Origin: Choanephora cucurbitarum
Taxonomy: Eukaryota; Mucoromycota; Mucoromycetes; Mucorales; Choanephoraceae
Assembly: GCA_025331435.1 (NCBI GenBank)
Contig: JAIWNI010000042.1
Span: 124,001-188,000 of the forward strand
DNA: 64,000 nucleotides
Direction: 5' to 3'
Numbering within the stretch: position 1 is the stretch's first letter; the number at the start of each line of letters is the position of its first letter. The position numbers and the translations under genes are program-made. Shown here one piece after another: positions 46,243 through 58,798 of this stretch. The notes under the pieces were generated by a model. That model was not told the DNA's origin. It searched no databases and worked only from the letters and a program-made list of their open reading frames with translations.

Positions 46243-47451
46243 GAGTATATTAGTAGATTAATTGACAAAAAAGATAGGAATTAAAAGCAAAAAAAGAGAG
46301 AGAGAAAGTTTAAAGAGAGAGAAGGGGGTAAGATAGTATACAATAAAGAAGAGAGAAAAAAAGAAAGAAAGAAGATGTAACATAGAGGGTATATATTGCA
46401 CAAAAAAATCTTAAATATTATTCCCGCTAACTTTACTCTAAAGAAACCAGCAGTCTTCATTGGTCAGACTCTTAGAGGTTACTTCTAAATAAATTTTTTG
46501 AACTCTAATCAGTCGGGTTCTGGCATGTAATTGGTTACTTGTATTAACTCCATTCAGTCAATTGATCTGAATAAACGGTAAGGTTTGTGTTCTATGGCAA
46601 TCAGAGAAAAGGGCGCTTATTTGTTTGAAGGATAAGCGTGCAAAAGTACATAAAATTGAACGTCATTGCGAGGTATCAAACATGCAATTGGTCGATAGAA
46701 AAGAATAGGAAAGGTCTATTACTTTCTTTTTCTGTCTTGTACAATGCTTAAAAAGTGGAAACTAACTCCAGTTTAGTTTAGAAAGAAGTAACACAACCTT
46801 AGAGTATTTTTGGAAATGACAATTTCCTTTCAGAGCTTTTGTCATGCATACACCATCAATCTATTATCATGCTCAAACGACACAACATCTGAATACCTCT
46901 AGTAAGAGAAAAAATACCATGCTTTTATTAGCTCTTATATGTATGTTTGTATATTTGTATGTATGTATGTATGCAAATTGGTCTTTGCTTTTTTTTTGTA
47001 GGCAATCTAAGAAATTAAGTATAAAGAAGATAGCGCTATTGGTTCTTTTATAAACATGTTGAATTATGAAGCGTGTCAGTTAATCATGAGCAGAAATAGC
47101 TTTGCTTTGAAAGCATTCCTTTTCTGGTTGAGCAAATAAGATAAGCATGGAACAGGCTGACTGGTATGTTTGCAGGTCTCTCTTCTGCTTTGACCGCAAT
47201 CGATAAATAGCAGTATGTGGCCTCTTGGATGCCAATCGAGTAAAGAAGACGTTTTTTCTTTTATTAGGTCTATCTTTTTCTTGTTTGATAGAACATACTT
47301 AATCATCTTAACAAATGCAAATGGGAGAATGGGATGATATAAGAAAAAGGAAACCTCGGGGCAAGAAAAAAAATGTGAAGAATTATATTCAAAAAGAGCA
47401 GATGACAATAAACATGTTTTATTATGTAAAGGCTAGTTACAATAAAGAGAT
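46243..47451. other. Intergenic region
   Basis: Purine-rich leader (GAGAGA/AAGAAAG tracts) just upstream of the Iml2-like start, then 1 kb of AT-rich DNA without a gene. A GTAT/ATGT microsatellite lies at about 46938-46973. The right end holds the 3' UTR of RPL17. Confidence 0.45.
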
Positions 47452-48202
47452 TTAAGCACGAGCAAGACGGGCGTTACGGGCCAATTGACGAGCGTTAAGC
47501 TTGACAACCTTCTTGTCATCAGCACGGGCAACAACTTCATCCTTTTCGGTAAGGACAACTTCAATGTGAGAGGGAGAAGACATGAAGGGGTTGATTCTAC
47601 CGTGAGCACGGTAAGTACGACGACGGTGCTTGGGGGCTTGGTTGACAACAACGCTGGAGATGAAGAGTTCTTCAACGTTCAAACCCTTAGCCTATACATG
47701 AGGAGAAACGTATAAGATCACAGCTGTTTTCTCTATCACTTTTGTTTGCCATTACTTACTTCAGCATTGCTTTCGGCATTCTTCAAGAGGTCAAGGACGA
47801 ACTTGACAGACTTGACGGGCCAACGACCTTGAGTAGCCTTGAATTCCTTGGCTTGAGAAGCACGACCAACACCACCGTTGAATCTACGGAAGGGGATGAC
47901 TTGCTTGTGTTCAGTAACGTTGTTGAGGTAAGCATAAGCCTTGCTCAACTTCAAACCCTTGATGGCAGCAGCGACTTCACGGGTGTTCTTGAACTAATAT
48001 ACGCAAAACAAAGGCGAGTTAAAAGAATGAAAAAAAATGCAAAACTATGTCTTTCTAACTTACGTGAACACGGAGGTAAGAACCTCTGGACTTAGCAGCT
48101 AGAAACAAAGAATTGCGTTTAATAAATATAAGGCACATATTGGTTTCCGATAGATCACTTACCCTTAGCGGGGTTGGCAGGAGTAGCAGCGTATCTAACC
48201 AT
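47452..48202 (-). CDS. RPL17: 60S ribosomal protein uL22 (L17)
   Basis: Four exons on minus: 48202-48163, 48098-48064, 47993-47760 and 47691-47452; 182 residues, normal length. It opens [20 protein letters not shown], typical of eukaryotic L17. Then come [78 protein letters not shown] and [20 protein letters not shown]. It lines the nascent-chain exit tunnel of the large subunit. Codons are strongly biased (AAG, GTC, TCC, GGT), unlike the AT-rich neighbours, as expected for a highly expressed gene. Confidence 0.97.
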
Positions 48203-49300
48203 AGTTGCTCAACTGACTACAAAAAAAAATAAAGTGTCAACTAACGATTCTGTTGCTTTTAGTTGTATTAGACAGTTGCATGAAGAGGAACTGAATCAAG
48301 TAGAGGGAAGGGATGCGTTGATTGTGTTTTGCTTCATTTTGCTTTTCTTTCTAGCATGGCCTTGAAATGTCGATGTGTACCGAAGTGAAGAAAAACATAT
48401 GATTGTATATTGAAGGTCGACAAAGGTGGTGATATAGTATTTCGAAAAGAAAAATCCATCCATCCATCCGCTTTTTACACAGTGCTGCTTCGAGGAGTCA
48501 TTCAACTTGGTTGGTAGTAGTCTTCTGATCTCTGCATATCTTCTCTCTCATGATTCAATCTCTCTCTTCATGCATCCTATCGGTATACGTACTGTCGAAT
48601 AAAAGGAAGGATCGACTATCATATTAGGCTTCATCTAGTATATCCCCCTTGGTTCTGTGCGGAGTTTCCTTCATCCGGGCCGGGAATTGCTTTCTCAAGA
48701 AAAAAAAAAGCAAGAGGGACACTTTCACTTTTTTAAGCACAATCCTCTCCAAGGCTTGCATACTGCATACAAAAAGTAGAGCCTATCTTGATATAAAGCT
48801 TTCGTTCTTTTTCGAAAAGAGAAGAAGATTTTGCTTTCGAAGGAAGATCAACTTAATATGTTGAATAGGATAACAAGTTTTTTATAAAGAAAGAGAGCTT
48901 TCTACATAATTTGCTTATCGCTTATGAACTCTAAACAGTGAAGACTTAGACAGTATGATTCGAAATCACTCGCAGATTTTATAAACTCCGCGATCTGATC
49001 ATGTAACCAATGGATGCTATGTTGGTCTTTCCATTACCCTTTTCTTAGTAAACATACTATAAGGAGCACAACTACTATTACTCCCGTTGACAAAGAAGTC
49101 AACAAGAACCTTTATGACTGTGGCTATGGTAGTTTGGCTGGAGTTTTTATGTATTAAAGTAACTTTAATCAGATTGCAAGAGATTCACCTTCCTGAACTA
49201 GCTGTACGATAAGCTCATAAACGATTTCTGTAAACATAGTCCACTCTTCCTAAAACTTCAACTGCAAAAAAAAAAGACCTTTTTCCTTTTTCAAACTAAT
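48203..49300. other. Intergenic region (RPL17 promoter side and transposon flank)
   Basis: No gene. A CCATC tetranucleotide-type repeat lies at about 48456-48470. Stop-rich AT DNA continues to the mariner fragment. Confidence 0.4.
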
Positions 49301-49309
49301 TTTGAACGT

Positions 49310-50062
49310 GATTGATACAAGCATTCGTCGTCGACCTACTAAACCAGTTAGGGCTCAGCATCGTCACTTTTTGAGTTCTGACAAGAAGGTTTCTTTGACC
49401 GCTTTTTGAGTAGCCTTGGGTCGTATGAACTTCAAATCGCGTGTCGCATCAGAAAAGTCAGCTCTGAAGCGAAGACATAAAGAATTGCGTTTAGCTTGGG
49501 TGAAAGAAAGGTTAAACTGGCCAAAAGCTGACTGGAACAAGATAGTTTGGTCTGATGAGGCCAAGTTCGCCCTAACGAGTGCTAGTGCTGGAACTTAAAT
49601 GATTACAAAGGGAGGGGCAAAGGTATGAGAAAAGGTACATTAAGGGTGTTCGCAAGTATGAGGATGCTTTCATGCAAAGGTATTAACCCTCTAGTGGTAC
49701 AACATGGATCAATAGATCAAAAAGTGTATGTTCGATGTTTGGTTCACTATTATCTTCCCTGGATTGAAAAAGAATCTGAGAAGACCAACATTGACTACAT
49801 ATCGCAGGAAGACAATGCTCCATGTCATGTAGGAGCATACTCCAGGTGGCTCAAGATTAACATCTTTGATAGATGGCCATCACAAAGTACAGATCTTAAC
49901 CCTATTGAAAATGTCTGGGCTTATTTGAGAAACCGTCTAGATAAGCATGAGAGTGATATCAATACTCTCAGTAACTTAGAGAGGGTTTTGAAAGAAGAAT
50001 GGTACAGTCTCATGCCAGAGTATCCGAACAACCTTGTTGGCAGTATGAGCAAAAGATGCTAA
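49310..50062 (+). pseudogene. Decayed Tc1/mariner (IS630-type) transposase
   Basis: Pieces of the DDE core are readable in two frames. KADWNKIVWSDEAKF holds the first catalytic Asp (ORF 49416-49598). After a stop and shift at about 49597-49640 come GTLRVFASM, VVQHGSID, the second Asp in SQEDNAPCHVG, and WPSQSTDLNPIENVWAYLRN with the catalytic Glu (ORF 49625-50062). About 31 residues separate the second Asp and the Glu, a little fewer than the 34 typical of Tc1. The N-terminal helix-turn-helix is mostly lost; a trace is the SIRRRPTKPV-like stretch at about 49320. No flanking terminal repeats were found. Confidence 0.85.
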
Positions 50063-50727
50063 TCAATTGTAGAAGCTAACGAAGGCCATACAAAGTACTG
50101 ATTTTTCTTACTTTTTTTTTTACCAAAATAAACACATTACTCTTGTTTACATATGCTTAAACTATGAAGACACTATTGATAGGCAAATGCTCTACTAATG
50201 CACAATAGCCTTCATGATACAGGGTAGTCTTTAAATTTGTTTTCAAATTCCGCAGGATATTTCAAGCCACACTGTACGGCTGTTAAGAATAATGAAGTTT
50301 AGCAGAAGTATAGGAACCTTCTCTTTAATCGTATCTTATAGGTAAGAACTCAATATACTTAGGCACCAAGCGGCATGATAGAAAAGACAGACATCAAGCA
50401 GATGAGTAGACTGATGGATGGATGAATGGATGTATGAGTTCAACGGACCATTGAATCAGCTATCTCTTTACTTAGACATACGCTTAAAGTGTGGAATTTG
50501 TTGACGAGAAAATAAGAGAGAAAGTCTGTCATCAGCTCTCACTATCTTCATTTTCTCGAAAAATATCAACTACAGTTTGAAAAGAGGCTTGAAGAAAAAG
50601 GAAGACGAGAGTCAACAACCTTCTTGCTGTCGATTTGTTTACTATCATGTCGTCTTGAAGCCTTCTACATTCTCAATGATCTAGATCTAACTTTTCTTTT
50701 TTCTTTCTATTGTTGATCTATTCAGTC
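50063..50727. other. Intergenic region, promoter of RPL15
   Basis: No gene. A GGATGGATGAATGGATG tract lies at about 50414-50432. The last 100 bp are pyrimidine-rich (TTTTCTTTTTTCTTTC), as often seen upstream of ribosomal protein genes. A TATA-like element was not obvious. Confidence 0.45.
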
Positions 50728-51405
50728 ATGGGTGGTAAGTTTCGCTGATTTCCTACAAGGACCACGGACAATGGTAACTAAACGTTTATGTCTATAGCCT
50801 ACAAGTATCTTGAGGAACTTGCCAGAAAGAAGCAATCCGATGTCTCTCGTTTCTTGCTCCGTGTTCGTTGTTGGGAATACAGACAATTGAACGTCATCCA
50901 CCGTGCTTCTCGCCCCTCTCGTCCCGATAAGGCTCGTCGTTTGGGTTACAAGGCCAAGCAAGGTTTCGTTATCTACCGTATCCGTGTTCGTCGTGGTGGT
51001 CGTAAGAGACCTGTTCCTAAGGGTGCTACCTACGGTAAGCCCGTTAACGAAGGTGTCTCTCAACTCAAGTACCAACGTTCCCTCCGTTCTACTGCCGAAG
51101 AACGTGTTGGCCGTAAGTGTGCCAACTTGCGTGTCTTGAACTCCTACTGGATCAACCAAGATGCCACCTACAAGTACTTTGAAGTCATCCTTGTCGATCC
51201 CTCTCACAAGGCCATCCGTCGTGATGCCCGTATTAACTGGATCGCCAACCCTGTTCACAAGCGTCGTGAAGCTCGTGGTTTGACTGCTGTCGGTAAGAAG
51301 TCTCGTGGTCACAACAAGGGTCACCGCTTCAACAACACCAAGGGTTCTGGTCGTCGTGCCACCTGGAAGCGTCGCAACACCCTCTCTCTCCGTCGTTACC
51401 GTTAA
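50728..51405 (+). CDS. RPL15: 60S ribosomal protein eL15
   Basis: Two exons, 50728-50734 (only ATG GGT G) and 50798-51405, giving 204 residues, the canonical length. Sequence is eL15 throughout: [112 protein letters not shown] and [15 protein letters not shown]. It is a core large-subunit protein binding 28S/5.8S rRNA. Strong codon bias towards C-ending codons marks high expression. The seven-nucleotide first coding exon (phase 1) is read from the GTAAGT donor and the TCTATAG acceptor and restores the MGAYKY start. An antisense ORF of 251 codons over it is an artefact of the codon bias. Confidence 0.97.
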
Positions 51406-51652
51406 ACCTTTTGTTGATCGCTTTCCTTTCTTTTTCTTGGATTGTTTGTTTTCATCGATTTTTGGACAACTTTTCATTGTTTAAGAGAGAATAGCTCAAC
51501 ATTAATAATAAAAAAAGAATAGATTCTTTTAAGATTATTAGATTTACAAAGTATGTTTTATTTGAAAAAGAAATGAGGGGAATGGATTAATGTTAAGTGT
51601 ACAATAAGTTAACTGAAAAATGCAAAAGAAGTGCAGACCTGGAAATGGAGAA

Positions 51653-54027
51653 TTATTCTTTTGTATCAGGCTTACTAAAGCCATGTAGGTAATCATTGTT
51701 ATTACCACCACTACCAGCAGCAGCGGTAGCAACACTAGTACCAGTACCAGCACCAGCAGAAGGTTGCATATAACCCTGATCATGCATATAAGCCTGATTG
51801 TTAGGATCATGCATATAGGCTTGTTGATTAGGATCATGCATATAAGCTTGATTGTTGGGATCATGCATGTAGGCTTGATTGTTGGGATCATGCATGTAGG
51901 CTTGATTGTTGGGATCGTGCATATAACCTTGTTGGTTGGGATCATGCATTTGACCGCCATACATACCATTATCAGCATAAGCTTGTTGACTATTGTTGTA
52001 GTAGTTGGACTCAGTATAAGGTTGACTAGCTACTTCATCGTGGTATCCATCATGATATCCATCATGGAAGCCAGCAAGGTTACCGCTATAGTAGTTGTGG
52101 TTGACAGGATAATAATCTGTTTCGGCTTGTTGAGGGTAAAGGCCAGAGCTGGTAGTTGTATTCATAGCCCCGTTTGCACCTGCACTCATAGCTGTGTTCA
52201 TGCCAGCTGTAGGTGCATAGTAGAAGGCATCATCGGAACCAATGGTAGCGTGATTGTTGGCATTAACAAAGTCATCGTTATAGGGTGCAACAGCAGCAGT
52301 GTTGTGAGTAGGAGGAACAAATGGTCTTCCATTACCCAGACTGGCAGCAGCAGGACTAATGGCAGAAGCAAGCTTGGCATCAGAATCACCGTTGTATTCA
52401 TACATTTCGTCTGAACCATTAGCCATATTTCTAGGTTTCTTTGTACGCTTCATCAAAAAGAAGACCAAAGCACCTGCATAGATGCAAATATAATTACTTC
52501 CTATTCTCTTGATAATACATGTGTTGTTTTCATACCTAAAGCTCCAAGACCAACAATGCCACCTACAACGCCACCAACAATACCCCCTTTAGAACTACTT
52601 GAATTGTTACTAGCACTATCGCTTGCTATAGAGACAATTGTTTGAGTTCTAAAATTAATAACAACTCTAATTTGTATTACCTGTTGATGAATTGGTGATA
52701 GACGGAGTTGCTGATGGAAGTGAAGAGCTAGGGATAGAAGTGCTGCCAGTAGCATAGGTGAAAGAAGAGCTGCTGAGATAAGCAACTGAGGTGCTAGGCA
52801 ATATGCTGCTGATGACAGCAGATGAAATGGTTGAAGATGGAACAAAACTGCTAAGACTTGAATAAGGAATGATACTGCTGAAACTTGAAGGAATGCTGTC
52901 AGTCGTACTAGCAATTGAGCTTATAGCACTAGAAGTCTCCAAAGTTGTTGCTATTGTTGTAGTGGTCGTTGTAAAAGCTTCAGTAGTGGTAGTCATGAAA
53001 GCTTCAGTAGTGGTAGTCGTGAAAGCTTCGGTAGTTGTAATTGAGGTAGGAGCTACAGTGGTTGTAGTTGCAGCAGGAGCCCGAGTGGTAGTAGTAACGA
53101 TAACAGGATCTTGTGTTGTAGTAGTAGGCTGAGCTTCTCTATTAGTAGTAGTAGGTTGAGCTTCTCTATTAGTAGTAGTAGGTTGAGCTTCTCTATTAGT
53201 AGTAGTAGGCTGAGCTTCTCTAGTAGTAGCTGCTGCTGCTGCTTCAGTAGTTGTAGCTACTGCTTCGGTTTCATTTTGTGCTCCAGCTGTTTTAGTAGGA
53301 GAATCAGATGTGGTTTCTTGTGCTTGAGTGGCGGCAGTTTTATTGCCAGCATCTTCAGCAGTAGTGGTAGCAGCAGCAGCAACAGCAGTGGGTTCAGTCT
53401 TTTCAGCAGCGGTGGTAGTTTTGGCTGGATTGAGTTCTGAATTATCATTAGCAGTTGCTGCAGTCTGTCGCTCTACATAAGTAGGTCGGGTAGATGTTTG
53501 AGTGTTTTTCGAATCAAGAGTGGAAGTCTTCGTGTTAGTTTCAGGCCCGGGGGTAGTGGTTATGGCTTCCTTACTAGCATCTGATTTGCCTGTATTTGTC
53601 GTTACTCCTTCTCTTGGTTTTTGGTCGAGCGATTTTCTTCCTGTACAATTTGATATATATATAATAATCGGGGTTTGTTAGATTAATCAACAAAGGTTGA
53701 ACAAAAACACGTTTTGTATGTCCTAGTCACCTGATTGTCTGATGCACTGTCTTTTTCGGCGGATGTACCTGATGCGGTGCCGGTCTTTTCTGAGTCTTCG
53801 GCGTCTGTGGTGGTAGGGGCAGCTCGCTTATCCATGATGGTTGGTGCCATGGTTGATTCAGAAGGGGTAGTTGTAGTGGCGATGGGGATAAAAACGGGTG
53901 CTGAGGACGATTCATTTTGACTCGGGTTACTCGCTCCCGAGAGTTGATAGATATCGAGATGTGTCTGGTTGATACTTAAGCGAGGCCTGTTCTGCATGAT
54001 TGATTCTACTGTTTTTTTGTCATCCAT
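51653..54027 (-). CDS. Mucin-like Ser/Thr-rich single-pass membrane protein with repeat-bearing tail
   Basis: Read on minus: exon 54027 to about 53740 (MDDKKTVESIMQNRP...), 53640-52681, 52625-52536 and 52473-51653. The second exon is almost all Thr/Ala/Ser/Val, with four tandem REAQPTTTN units and several TTTTEAF units, a likely O-glycosylated stalk. The third has a Gly-rich GGIVGGVVGGIVGLGAL that joins ALVFFLMKRTKK after the intron, forming one membrane helix with a basic stop-transfer. The last exon is a cytosolic Asn/Tyr/His-rich tail with about seven MHDPNNQAY-type repeats. The layout resembles fungal wall-stress sensors (Mid2/Wsc-like), but no WSC domain or signal peptide is seen. The junction of exons 1 and 2 is not settled: the obvious donor (AATCAG|GTGACT) gives the wrong phase, so a different donor or missing exon is possible. 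Confidence 0.65.
51770..51960 (-). repeat. Coding minisatellite, about 30-bp unit (MHDPNNQAY)
   Basis: On plus, units of the form GTTGGGATCATGCATGTAGGCTTGATT recur about seven times with small changes (GGATCATGCATATAAGCTTG). On minus they encode MHDPNNQAY or MHDPNQQAY. The unit length is a multiple of three. The tail may be a low-complexity binding array. Confidence 0.9.
53105..53225 (-). repeat. Coding minisatellite, 27-bp unit (REAQPTTTN)
   Basis: Four near-identical units (GAGCTTCTCTATTAGTAGTAGTAGGTT in plus reading) lie in the Thr-rich exon of the membrane protein and encode REAQPTTTN in tandem. They extend the stalk without breaking the frame. Confidence 0.92.
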
Positions 54028-57000
54028 AATAGCAAACTGAAGGAATGGACAAGACTAAAGAATGAAAGGCAAGGGGAGAGAGAAAAGAAAGGACAGAGGT
54101 AGAAGGATAAGGGAATAAAGGGAAAGAAAAAGGTAAAGATGGGCCTAAAGGTTAAAAAAGGAGATAGAAAAAGTTTTTTTTAAATTATTTTACTACTTTT
54201 AGTCGTCTGTAAATCTATATATGGTGAAAAGCGATTTGATTTGAGCCAATTATTGAAACCTCTGATTCAGGCACTAACCCTATTGATTCTCTTTTTGGGC
54301 CTATTACTCTCTTCTCTTCCGCCTAGTGTTATTTTCGTCTGTGTAACTGTTTATGACAGATGGTACATACAAATATAAATTTGAGACATGGATTCTTAAA
54401 ACTGAAATCGCACATTCTTTTATTTGATGATGGTTCCAAATTCATATATTACAAAGCTAATAAGTCGTTTGACGTAATCTTCTTGTTCTAAACAACTCGC
54501 AAATAATTTTCTTCTGTCGCTAGCATATATATAGGCTGACTAGCTATTAGTTTATGTAAGGTCAGTACTTAACAACTATGAAAACACACATAATGAGCTT
54601 GACAACTGTTAATATACCTTTATTTGCTGTTTCTGCTATTTAGTACACCTATTTGCTGAAGCATGTATCAAGTGCTTTCGCTTATATCATCTATGGATCC
54701 ATATCAAATAAGATTGAGGAGTACGTCAAACGGGCCTATATATGCAAGCAAGTGTCTTTTTTTTTTAGGAATAGCAAGCTGGTCTTAAATACCTATTTTT
54801 TCATCTGATAACTTATTCTGGGGCCGAATAGGTAAACATGTAGAACTGTTGGATTTATGTAATTGGGTCATACTCTTGGAAGAAACGGTCACTATGCTCA
54901 AAGTGAATGTTGACGATTATAAAGTGATTTGGAAAGACCAACAGTTCTTCAGTTTGTGGCAAGTTTGATACATGCATTCCTTTCTCTTTTAGCAGCACAT
55001 TTATCAATTCGTTTCAAAAAATCTCTTCATTCGATTAGGTTCAACTCAAATTGACACACTAGACTTTCTTCTCCTCCTCCTAAAAAAAATTAAGATAAGC
55101 ATGTTATATAAAAAGGCTTTGAGTATTAATAGCGCAAAAACGGCCTGCTGTGAAGCATTCAGATCAATGTCATGTGTGCTTTCAATTACTTGAATTATCC
55201 TACAAAAAAAAGTATTGTTGCTTTCAGTTGAATTGACTTTGCCAAAAGAATTTTTTGTATTGTCTTTCCAAAAAAAAAAAAAGTGTGTGCTTCACACTCA
55301 AAGCCAATAACGCAGAAAGAAACTCGAAAGCAAGGTATTAATATGTGCTCATTATACAGACGTGTGGATACTTTATTTGACATATATATTATAAACCAAA
55401 GAATACAGTCAAAGTTGATGCTATCTAAGCTCCTAGGAAAAACAACTTGTACAAAGAGATTAAGTTGGCAATCATATAACATCTCTATTAGCACAGAAGT
55501 AGAAGCGAGAGTTATTTGTTCATAGACCAATTAAGTAGAGAGCCCGAACTGAGAAATTGCTGATGTTCTGTTGTGGTGAGTACAATGTCAAGAGTGTTGC
55601 TTCATCTTTGTAGCCTCAGATCGCACTATTGGAAGTCAATTACAACACTTTGTTTCAAAGAAGATTTTATAATCATGCTTTAGCAGTACATATGATAGTC
55701 GCTTTATTTAAGAGTGTATATATTCTTGAGAAATGCACTTTTATATCAAGCACACTCTTAAATTGAATGGTATAACGGCGCTTGATGCGATTTCCAAGGT
55801 AGCAGATTGCACTCTTATATCAGTCATACTATTGAATCAAACACTCTTAAATTGAGCGACTACCGTATTTGAACGATCTCTTTTCATCGAATGAGCATAT
55901 TCTATTGCATTGTTAAATATGTCTTGCCTATGATCATTCATGGGCTTTTCTAGTATGGTTCATTTGTAGGGGCAGCACGGAAGGTAAGACTTGTAGAAAA
56001 CAAAATAAATTGAGAATTATGCTAATGAAGTATGTCAAACGTATGGCCTAGAATATTGTCTTGGTTATGCAAAGACTTGTTTTGAGAGCAAATTAGTTCA
56101 AAGACAGGCTTATGTATATAGCACTCTTAAAGGCGTACATTAGCAGCACCATTAGACACAATCCATACCGCGATCAAGAAATTAAAACCATGATTGATTC
56201 GCACAATGAAAACTGAAGTTGCGTATCATTTTTGTTCTTGAGATACAAAAATGTTTATACAGCCGAAGGCTTGAGAAACTTTTTTTTTTATTTCCTCTTC
56301 TTTTCTGTTCCAATAAATTCAATCTAAACTAAAACTGGTTCAAACTTTTGATTTATCAAGGCTATATTTGGTGCAATCAATAACAATACACCTCATCCAT
56401 ATAGTTGTACTCGATATCTTTTTCTCAAACATTTGTTTACTTGAATCCGTGAAAAATGACCTGTCTTTTAGCATATTTTATACAGAGATCTTCTGAACAA
56501 ACCAGCGAGCCATTTCAAATGAAAAATATAAAGATTCCAATGTAGCATCGAGTTTGCAAGAAAGGATCAAACGAAGCCTTCCAAATTCTTGGTCATCTTC
56601 AAGTGGTTTGGTTCGGCGTCAAAACATCCTTCCAAACACGATTGTGTCGAATAAGATTCATCCTATCGTTTGTAAAACAGAGAAGCTTTAAATTGAGAAC
56701 AAAGGACCTTAAATAAAATCAGGTTTAGAATGACAAAGAGCCTTAGTGTGGTACGAACTCAGAGTTTATTCTGAAATCATTTAGAGTTATTCGAATATGG
56801 CTACAACAAACCGAACAATGAAAATAAGAATTGACTTTTGTTTGTCACATTTTATGATAAGCGCATCAAGTCAATTAACTAATACAAAACACACACCTCG
56901 TACTTTTAGACTATAGCTTTTTGGGCTTTAACTAAAGGCATTTACTTTTTGTGTAAGCCGCTGAGTGTTGACACATCTATGCGAGTTATAAAAGCTTTGT

Positions 57001-58798
57001 GCAGCTGCTCATCGGAAAGTACGGTTAATAACAGTTCAAGAAATATTAGCCTCTTTCACATCGCTGTATTCAGTAATCTAGACCGGTACACATCGTCATA
57101 ACTATACGCCAAAGTTTCAAATAGTAGTAATGTAATTAACTACACTTATTTAAATTGTTCTTATTTGGTGAACAAGTTTACACTCTACTAAAATTGTGAC
57201 ATTGTTATTGCCTATTTGTTTGGTTGCTATTAGGTTTGAGCTGTTTAATACTAAGCCAAAATAGGATCTTTGCAGAAATAACAAAACTAGGTGAGAGAAG
57301 ACGTAGCTTTTGAATAGATTGTATCGGTTTGACTTTTCGATTAGAAAGAAACCTGTTTTGGCAATCGCTGCACGAGCCCACTTAGATTCTTTGTTTGTTT
57401 GTTTGTTTGTTTGTTTGCTAACATCATTGCTACAAGCTCATCCTTTCAAGTGCCTTTGTTCTAGTCATATTTTGCGCAGGATTTCCTTGGGTCTTTCGCT
57501 TACCTATTCGAGAATACAATGAAATGCTGATATGATTTATTTCTTCTAGTAAAACCAAATAAGGTTTTCATTCACTCCAACTTTAAGTAACCCAACATCA
57601 TCATATTGAGTTTGAAGTGTTCAATGCGTTATCCTCTTTCCCGATGGCTCCTTCAACGGTGTAACGTGCTGTGATTGACATGAAATGCCAATGATTGCAT
57701 CTTGCTATTAGATCAAGAATTGAGGTTTAAGGACTAGATCATCATTGGTATAGTTCTTTGATTGTCAAAGTAGTATTATTATTATACAGTCTAGTCCATG
57801 ACTTGGGGTTAAAAAAAAGCGTTTGATAAGCCTACCTTCTTTTTGTTTCTCTGCGTGTTGACATGATTGATGACAACTATCTCTTAAGGTAACTGCTCAA
57901 GTCTCATTTTGGTTATACTCATAGCAAAGAAATCAGGACATGACACAATCAATAGTACACACATGATCAAACGGCATCTGGATTACACTATAGACTTGTC
58001 CTTTAGTCATTATTTGTACACCTTTCTCCATTTAACTTTTGTTATTGTACCACACTCGCAAGAACACTGTAGTACCTGACGAACAAAGCTTGACATAATT
58101 TTAAAATACACTTTGAGCAAAAGTTTGATATGATCAACAAACACCTTACTACTGGATCATTTCACTATATATCAGTTGCAAAACGTGTTTAAATAGCAAT
58201 ATCATTTCAATCTATAATAGAATAGACTGGCTATCCATAAATTGTTGAACGCCTCGAAGCTAAAACCCTTCACCCTTCCAATTTTAGTAACAAGAAAAAC
58301 GGGGGCAATATTAATCAAAATCTGCTGATAGACAAAAACAAGAAGCAAAAACATTTTCCCATTTAGTCTTTCTTTGTTAGAGCGCTAGCTACGTTCTAGG
58401 AGAACCACTGCTTTTATAGTATCTTGTCCTATTCTTTCGTTTTGAACTCCCAAAACATGTCATCTTGTATACACATATCGAGAGCTAAACCACTTGACCA
58501 TTCAAAACACATCACTCAAACTTACTGCAGAACAAACAAGTTTGCTTGAAAAGTAAGTGCACATGTATCAAGGAGCGTCAAAATCGTAGACAATTCAGTT
58601 GCTCGTAAAGAACAGTTGTTGTTATTCATTACTGATTTGACTTTGTTGAGCACTCATCAAGTGTTTGAGTGCATTTTTTACACTTTTCTTTAAAAGAAGA
58701 ATGAGGTTGAATTTTTCTCAATCTATCTTTGATCTGACCAAAAGAATATTTATTAATACAATTATAACCTCTTAATTATAATCGCCAAATTCTAAAGG
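54028..58798. other. Long gene-free AT-rich region
   Basis: 4.8 kb with no supported gene or RNA. 54.03-54.18 kb is purine-rich leader of the membrane-protein gene. At 55.70-55.86 kb the word CACTCTTAAAT occurs twice and its complement once (MITE-like arms). A TTTG microsatellite lies at about 57391-57416. Short ORFs (55195-55530 minus, 57310-57522 plus) lack domains. It may hold old transposon DNA beyond recognition. Confidence 0.5.

Noticed and set aside
45541..46261. Plus-strand ORFs opposite the Iml2 N-terminus
   Set aside because: Shadows of the Glu/Ser-rich coding strand; no domain and no gene signals.
50722..51477. 251-codon antisense ORF over RPL15
   Set aside because: Produced by the strong codon bias of the ribosomal gene; the sense strand encodes a perfect eL15.
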